Below are positions 52,438-64,000 of a stretch of 64,000 nucleotides of DNA, in pieces; within the stretch, counting starts at the first letter, position 1, and each line of letters opens with the position of its first letter. This stretch comes from Flaccisagitta enflata (lineage: Eukaryota > Chaetognatha > Sagittoidea > Aphragmophora), in NCBI GenBank assembly GCA_965153355.1, contig OZ231126.1, positions 26,846,001-26,910,000 of the forward strand, read 5' to 3'. A program made the position numbers and the translations under genes. Under the pieces are notes generated by a model, which saw only the letters and a program-made list of their open reading frames with translations, searched no databases and had not been told where the DNA came from.

Positions 52438-52610
52438 ACAAGTGACACAAAGTTACAATTGCAAGGATTAACACACACACACACACACACACACACGGGC
52501 CAGAAATTCGCATTCCTACACTTTTCGACTCTAATAAGACCTACAGACGAAACCACAAACGGATCAATTGCAATAGACAGACAGATGAAGCCTCTGACTT
52601 ATCTACATCT
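52438..52610 (-). mobile_element. Family F element, reverse, decayed, with (CA)n
   Basis: CAAGTGACACAAAGTTACAA start, (CA)n (52471-52496), CACTTTTCGACTC, AGAC tract and GAAGCCTCTGACTTATC. Confidence 0.7.
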
Positions 52611-52613
52611 AAA

Positions 52614-53136
52614 TAGTCGCAAAAGTGTTACATGGTCAGTGGTACCCAATGCCCCTAAGTTAGTTTACATGAGGATGTGATGGTGAATGTGAAGCGGCAG
52701 CGGCCCCAGATGGGCATTTGACCTATGAGTCCACACAGGGCGATTTTCTGAGTTAGGGTCTAAGACTGTTAATCTGGGGTCTAAAGGCCTGATTTGAGGT
52801 TTGGGAGGCCTGAGTCAGGGTCTGGGGGGTCTGAGTTGAGTCTGAGAGGCCTGAATTAGGGTCTGAGGGGCTTTGAATTTTGGTCTGAGAGGCCTGATTT
52901 GGGGTCAAAGAGGCCTGATTTGAGGTCTGAGGGGCTTGTTTTAGGGTCTGAGAGGCCTGAATTGTGGTCTGAGAGGCCTGAATTTGGGTCTGAAGGGCTT
53001 GAATTCAGATCAGAGAGATCTGATCTGAGGTCTGAGTGGAAAAACCGGAGAATATCGCCCTGTGTGGCAAACCGGAGAATATCGCCCTGTGTGGCCATGT
53101 GGAATCATAGGTTATCTGCCCCAGTGTGGTTAAGCG
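52614..53136. repeat. Unit C plus family E foldback element
   Basis: AGTCGCAAAAGTG...GGTACCCAATGCCCCTAAG (C), then E from about 52694. Its termini CCACACAGGGCGATTTTCT and AGAATATCGCCCTGTGTGG are inverted, the latter duplicated in tandem. The array units are of the type GGTCTGAGAGGCCTGAATTT (21 bp). Confidence 0.8.
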
Positions 53137-53243
53137 CATGCTCTGTTATTTGGTTTGGTTTGATTGATATCATAGTAAGAGCATGCTCTATTGTTTGGTC
53201 ACGCATAGTTTTGCTTGCAAAACTTTTGAATAATGAGCTTTTT

Positions 53244-53991
53244 AGTTGCGTGCATGCTACTCAACAAACCGCTTTTTCCGTCCATCTAATGGTTAGTCGG
53301 TCAGTCACATTTTACTTTTGAGCAGCAGCGCCAGAGGGCTGATGTCCTGTAGGACACAAAGGTGAATTTCTGTACGTCCGTTTGTTTGTCCGTCTCTACG
53401 TCCGTCCCCCCCCAAGGCCTCTCTTAGACCTAAATTCAGCCCTCTCATACCAATAACTCAGCCCTCTCAGGCCTAAAATCAGCCCTTTTGGATCCAAAGT
53501 TAGCTCTCTCAAGCCCAACATCAGTCCACAAAAGCCCTTAATCAGCCTGTTCAGGCCCAAACTCAACCATTTCAGGCCAAAAATCAGCTCTCTCCAACCT
53601 AGAAATCTGATTTGGGTCTCAATTCAGCTCTCAAAATAACCCTCTCAGGTCTCTAATCTGCCCTCTTCCCTGATCTCATTACTGTGCTCTAATCAATCAA
53701 ATCAGCCCTTAAATGTGTCTTCTCAGGACGTTTGGAAATTCACCCCTGTGTTGTACAGGACATCCGCCCTTTGGGGCTGCTGCTCTGCTCTCAAGCTACT
53801 TCTACAGCTGATGACTCCAAGCAGGGCATAGGGTACCGCTGACCATGAGCGATCCTTGGACCACATATTGCCCTTGGGCGACCTGTTATGATCTTATTTG
53901 ACCTCACTGCTCCTGCTCAAATGGTCAAGTGATCTCAAATATGGCCCCTCTCCACCGGCATGCGACATCGGTAGCCACGTATCCAGCCTTG
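53244..53991 (+). mobile_element. Family A element carrying a D element
   Basis: Left end AGTTGCGTGCATGCTACTCA after a T-run, GTCGGTCAG tract, D (53321-53784), then the A right half with GGCATGCGACATCGGTAGCC and CATTTGAGC-type words, ending AGCCTTG. Confidence 0.8.
53321..53784. repeat. Family D foldback element, complete
   Basis: Termini of about 50 bp, inverted: AGCAGCAGCGCCAGAGGGCT...GTCCTGTAGGACAC...GGTGAATTTC and GAAATTCACCCCTGTG...ACAGGACATC...GGGGCTGCTGCTC. The first contains the palindrome GTCCTGTAGGAC. The interior has a GTCC tract and 21-bp units (GCCCTCTCAGGCCTAAAATC). Confidence 0.88.
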
Positions 53992-53995
53992 TTTT

Positions 53996-54175
53996 TCGGA
54001 CAGCGGCCCCGAAGGGGTCGATGACCTATGCTTTCACAAATAGGGAAAATTTTTCCTCCTTCTCCGTTTGTTCCCCCCCCCCCTCCCGGACTCAAATCCT
54101 AGCCTCAAGGCCCAAATCCCAGCCTCAAGACCCAAATCCCAGCTGGAGGCCTCAATCACAGTGTGGAGATCCCAA
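53996..54175. repeat. Family B element, right end lost
   Basis: ACAGCGGCCCCGAAGGGGTC left terminus, C-run, then GCCTCAAGGCCCAAATCCCA units. Confidence 0.8.
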
Positions 54176-54253
54176 TGACGAAAAAAATAGAGCTTCCTCC
54201 TTTAGACGTCTCCTTGACACTTTTTCATGACCATTTATGAATTCCTTGCAAAC

Positions 54254-54570
54254 AAGGCCAAGTTATGGCCAATATGTGCGCCTCGCTTGATTAAGAATTT
54301 GTGAATGAACGTTTTGAATAAATGAATGAATGAATGAATGAATGAATGAATGAACGAATAAATGAATAAACAAATGAATGAATAAACGAATGAATGAAAA
54401 ACAGAATGAAAATGAGTGTTGTTAGGTAAGAGAGGTGATAGGAATGAAGACAGACGACAGAATTGACCGTTCTGAGCGTTTTAAACATTTGCGTTACCAA
54501 CAGACCAACCAACAGACGGACGGACATGACCTCTTGTAGAAGTGCGAGGTCAGTCAGGTGGACCTTTTAG
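54254..54570 (-). mobile_element. Family I hairpin-ended element (tentative)
   Basis: Starts CAAGGCC-AAGTTAT-GGCC (right hairpin, inverted). It has an AATG/TGAA repeat (54320-54410), an AGACGGACGGAC tract, and ends CCTCTTGTAGAAGTGCGAGG, where AGGTC and GACCT flank a 9-base loop before TTTTAG. The plan matches the other families with different stem sequences. Confidence 0.55.
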
Positions 54571-54688
54571 TCAGAACATGGTATATTGCTGTGTTACGAG
54601 CATTTTTGTTAGTGAAGCTATTATCTAATTGACCATTTTTTTCCTTCATTTCCACCATCAAAAGGAGTGCAAGCAGTTGCAAACTGAC

Positions 54689-54820
54689 AAAAAAATTAGA
54701 GCTGAATTTTTTTCGCGCCGGTTTTCCCTCATGCAGGGGACAATTTTGGGTTGGATTGACGTGGAATTGGAGGATGATGTCTTTCTAAAACTAATGACAG
54801 CTAATTTCCTTACCGTGTTT
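54689..54820 (+). repeat. 130-bp repeat R, copy 2 (coding-like)
   Basis: Inverted match to 50536-50666. Reads AEFFSRRFSLMQGTILGW and stays open for 86 codons in all (54632-54889), running on into an H right end. Confidence 0.85.
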
Positions 54821-54867
54821 AATCTGTCTGACTATCCTTATATCTCACCAGTCAAGCGCCAAAGACC

Positions 54868-54912
54868 ATATACACGGAGAGACACATGACGCATCGTTGC
54901 CTGATCGGGCTT
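54868..54912 (+). mobile_element. Family H right end, orphan
   Basis: ATACACGGAGAGACACATGA, CGCATCGTTGCC then TGATCGGGC and a T-run, matching the right end of the complete H copy at 48190-48239. The left part is not adjacent. Confidence 0.7.
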
Positions 54913-54981
54913 TTTTTTGTCATAGATGACCATGAAAATGTTATGTCCCTCACAAATCACAATCGTTATTTAACGATTATC

Positions 54982-61451
<6,470 letters not shown>

Positions 61452-61469
61452 TTCGCTTCCTTCGAACAT

Positions 61470-62411
61470 CTTCGTCGTCGATCGCCGTCGTCTTCGTCGA
61501 TCGTCGGCGTCGAGAAAGATGTGGATTAAACCGTCAAGATGATGCCTAGTTGCTTTTCGATGCTTCAATGTTGCGTCGACGGTCAACCGTTTGTTGCTGA
61601 CCAATACGTTCTGATTCGACGTACAGAACGCGCTGACGATCTTCGTTTTCGACGATGAAAGGGTTAGTTCGCGTTCTCGAAAAAAACGAAAAATCACATG
61701 AGGATGCACTGACTATTCAATTTTCCGATCAATGACGCGTTGATAACCCAGTGTTCATCGCCGCTCAAAGCGATGTCCCCGATAAAATGCTGACTGGCGC
61801 CGTTTCCATGTCAGCGAATCAAAGCAACGTTGCCCATAGTTGCCGCATTGTCAGTCTTCACTGTGTAACCCAACACCGTTCATTGCATTTCCATCGTGTC
61901 GAGTTTTGCCATCAGTTCCAGCGGCGGTTTGTAGAGATGTCTTTCCTATTGTACAGTGAAATGAGAGTATACCATTGGGGCATGGGGCTTCCGTTTCGGA
62001 ATCTCCGTCCCGGTTGCCTTTAAAAAGGAAATTCTATTCCAATTTGACAGAACAAAAATCTGTGCCTCTAGAGAGATGAGAGCTTTGGTTGAAAAGTGAG
62101 CATAAGGCAGCACAGACAATTGTTTTATTCAACATCAACTAGTTCAACAAATATTGACCTTATCAGGATTTTTTAGCTTAATCCAAAAAGATGCAATTAC
62201 CTTTATCATGTACACTGATGCTGTTGCTCTTTTTGCTTGTGTAATAAGATTTTAAAGATTAATGCTTATTTAAATTTTTATTCCCCTGAATTAGGTCAAT
62301 GCATTTGATACACAGTAATCATCCCAGGGATCAGGTCTTTCAATCGAAATGGATCACACCTATATATGTATAGGGTTTTCTCTGCGTTCTGATATTGTTA
62401 TATACGTTTTT
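61470..62411. other. 5' flank of transporter gene 2
   Basis: The minus strand stays open for many codons upstream of the chosen start (to 61709), but gene 1 has no counterpart, so I treat this as 5' UTR or promoter. No other gene is seen. Confidence 0.45.
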
Positions 62412-62641
62412 AGTCGCTGCCTTAGCGACTCTATAAGAGGGTGTGTCCCTTGGTAGGTATGTCTGTTGGAAACGCGAAAATTTTGATGACGCGATATCGA
62501 CTGAATAACGGATTTCTGACCATCACAGCTCCTGCCTGGCGTCCACACAGCCCCCGCCCACTCATTAACCGCCCCTGCCCACTAGCATCACTGCCCCTGC
62601 CCACCAGCAGCGACTACGGATTGGCCGTGTATCCGGCCTTG
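62412..62641 (+). mobile_element. Family A element, AGTCGCT stem variant
   Basis: Left hairpin AGTCGCT-GCCTT-AGCGACT (62412-62430), CTCTATAAGAGGG, a short GTCC-like stretch, right arm GCAGCGACT, right hairpin GGCCG-TGTATC-CGGCC-TTG. All three copies of the stem carry the variant base. Confidence 0.93.
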
Positions 62642-63164
62642 TTTGATAAAGTATGGTATAGTACTGTAAAGTATAGTCCGGATTAAGAACCATTGAGAGT
62701 TCCCAAGACTGTCATCCTCATTTATTTGTTGTTTTTTTTTTTTCAATGAAGCAATGTTGTCCCAAGTCATTAAAGGGCAGTTTTTCTGCTTTAGTGGACA
62801 GTGAAGTTTGTGAATTCAGTGTGCCAATTTGAAGAATTTTTTAATTTTTTTCCCTGAAATTTCCAAGGTTTACCGAATATTTTTTATAACTCTAGGAGTG
62901 TGTTCACCATATGTTACACCTCAATTAACCCCTAGGCTTTGCAAAAGGTTTGGGATCATTTCAGGTGAGATGAGTGAAATTCTTAATGAGTTCAGAATAT
63001 TGATTTGAATCCAGTTTCCATTTTTTGCCACATTTGAATTTGAGCAGAGTGGCGCATTTTAGAGAGAAGAAAGTGGCTGCGGACGAGCAATGACGCGGGT
63101 AAAACCATGATTTCTTGCTCAGAAAATGCAACTACAGTAATTTCTGCCTACAGTGTAGATGAAA
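62642..63164. other. Spacer, nothing recognised
   Basis: No gene or repeat identified. Confidence 0.5.
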
Positions 63165-63633
63165 CAAGGGCGGATACACGGCTACCCAAGTAGTGTGCGA
63201 TTTGAGCCTATTGGGGTGTTGCTGGGTGATAAGAGGCCGGGTATGGGAATTTTCTTTAGCTGGGCTGCTCTGAGTCATAGTGAAGGTGGTTTGAGCCTAT
63301 TGGGGTGGTTGCTGGGTGGTAAGAGGCTGGGTATGGGAATTTTCTTTAGCTGGGCTGATCTGAGTCATAGTGAAGGCGGTTTGAGCCTATTGGGGTGGTT
63401 GCTGGGTGGTAAGAGGCTGGGTATGGGAATTATCTTTAGCTGGGCTGATCTGAGTCATAGTGGTGCGGGTGGGCAGGGGTTGTGATAAAAAAGGCTTACC
63501 AAGTATTTGGGCAGGAGCAGTAATGCGGAAAACGCCCGTAAATACTGAAAAAGCAAAGTGTTACTGACCAACCGACCATCTTACCGACCAACCGACAGAG
63601 AGGGTTATAGAGTCCCGTGCACGCAACTAAAAA
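63165..63633 (-). mobile_element. Family A element, reverse, with a 90-bp triple repeat inside
   Basis: CAAGGGCGGATACACGGCTA start, then three tandem 89-90 bp units (63201-63460, TTTGAGCCTATTGGGGTG...). The family A middle resumes at GTGCGGGTGGGCAGGGG, followed by a GACC tract and the left end AGTCCCGTGCACGCAACT. Confidence 0.88.
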
Positions 63634-63648
63634 GCCGGCGTTATTCTT

Positions 63649-63845
63649 AGTCGCGTGCTACGCGACTCTACACCCCGCTTTGTTGGTCCGTCCGTCCGTC
63701 CGTCCGTCCGTCGGCCGTCGGTTACACTTTACTTTTTTTGGGTCTTTGCGGTCTTTGGCCTCACTGCTCCTGCCCAAATGATCAAGTGACCTCAAATACA
63801 GCCCCTGCCTACCCGCACGCGACTGGGGTAGCCGTGAATCCGGCC
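63649..63845 (+). mobile_element. Family A element, 3' end slightly decayed
   Basis: Left hairpin AGTCGCGT-GCT-ACGCGACT (63649-63667), (GTCC)n, middle with CTGCTCCTGCCCAAATGATC, right arm GCACGCGACT, a near-right hairpin GCCGTGAATCCGGC, without the final TTG. It is head-to-head with the previous element, left ends 16 bp apart. Confidence 0.9.
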
Positions 63846-64000
63846 GAAGATGGTTTGTCTCAGTCCTTAGCTGTGCGGAGATCTTCGCTAATTGTGAAGG
63901 ATGCTAGACAGATGTAGAGACCATTATGTACGTGTTATGAAAAATTTTACATACTCAAAAACATAGCGAAGGAAACTTTCTTTTTTTTAATGAGGCTCGA
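63846..64000. other. Window end, nothing recognised
   Basis: Short unique stretch running to the window edge. Confidence 0.5.

Noticed and set aside
61452-61709. N-terminal extension of transporter gene 2 to 61709
   Set aside because: The open frame continues, but gene 1's conserved start aligns with METVF at 61451 and the extension has low-complexity Arg runs.
63159-63485. 108-residue open frame with three similar segments
   Set aside because: It is the translation of the 90-bp triple repeat inside a family A element.

Overview
This is eukaryotic nuclear DNA, almost certainly from an invertebrate animal. It has spliced genes with GT-AG introns, a C2H2 zinc-finger gene, two spinster-type transporters, a ROCO GTPase, a BEL/Pao-type gag and very many long microsatellites. 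I cannot place the organism more precisely. Most of the window is non-coding and repeat-dense.

Layout. 1-6.5 kb: a possible promoter with a first exon on the minus strand (1181-1382), a lone gag-like reading frame (1801-3828, minus) and microsatellites. 6.5-31 kb: an accessory repeat landscape of hairpin-ended short elements nested in one another, two satellites of about 370 bp, foldback elements and a few weak candidate exons. 31.6-34.4 kb: an intronless C2H2 zinc-finger gene (plus). 36.8-42.8 kb: a polyglutamine-LRR-ROC-COR (ROCO) gene in two exons (minus) with one apparent single-base frameshift. 45.7-49.5 kb and 55.0-61.5 kb: two tandem spinster-like MFS transporter genes (minus). They share exon phases and most exon lengths, and both spliced lengths divide by three (562 and 586 codons). 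The rest is repeats.

Main observation. A large set of 130-800 bp interspersed elements shares an architecture rather than a sequence. Each has a T-run, a short perfect hairpin at the left end, a GTCC-rich tract, a second copy of the left stem arm inverted near the right end, a second hairpin, and a terminal TTG. The left stem exists in at least four sequence versions (AGTCGCG, AGTTGCG, AGATGCG, AGGTGC, plus AGTCGCT). In each version the opposite arm and the distal third copy change to match. There are four versions of the right hairpin. Several elements show 6-8 bp flanking duplications. They stand head to tail, and other foldback families (called B, D and E here) sit in a T-run inside them. 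I see no gene for their movement in the window.

The host genes look unrelated in function. The two transporters are a local duplication. Their introns and those of the ROCO gene have absorbed microsatellites, and the transporter introns also hold the hairpin elements. In two cases a GA/TC microsatellite lies at a splice acceptor as its pyrimidine tract.

Family letters (A, B, C, D, E, F, G, H, I, J, K, L, M) are my own labels for repeats seen here, not database names.
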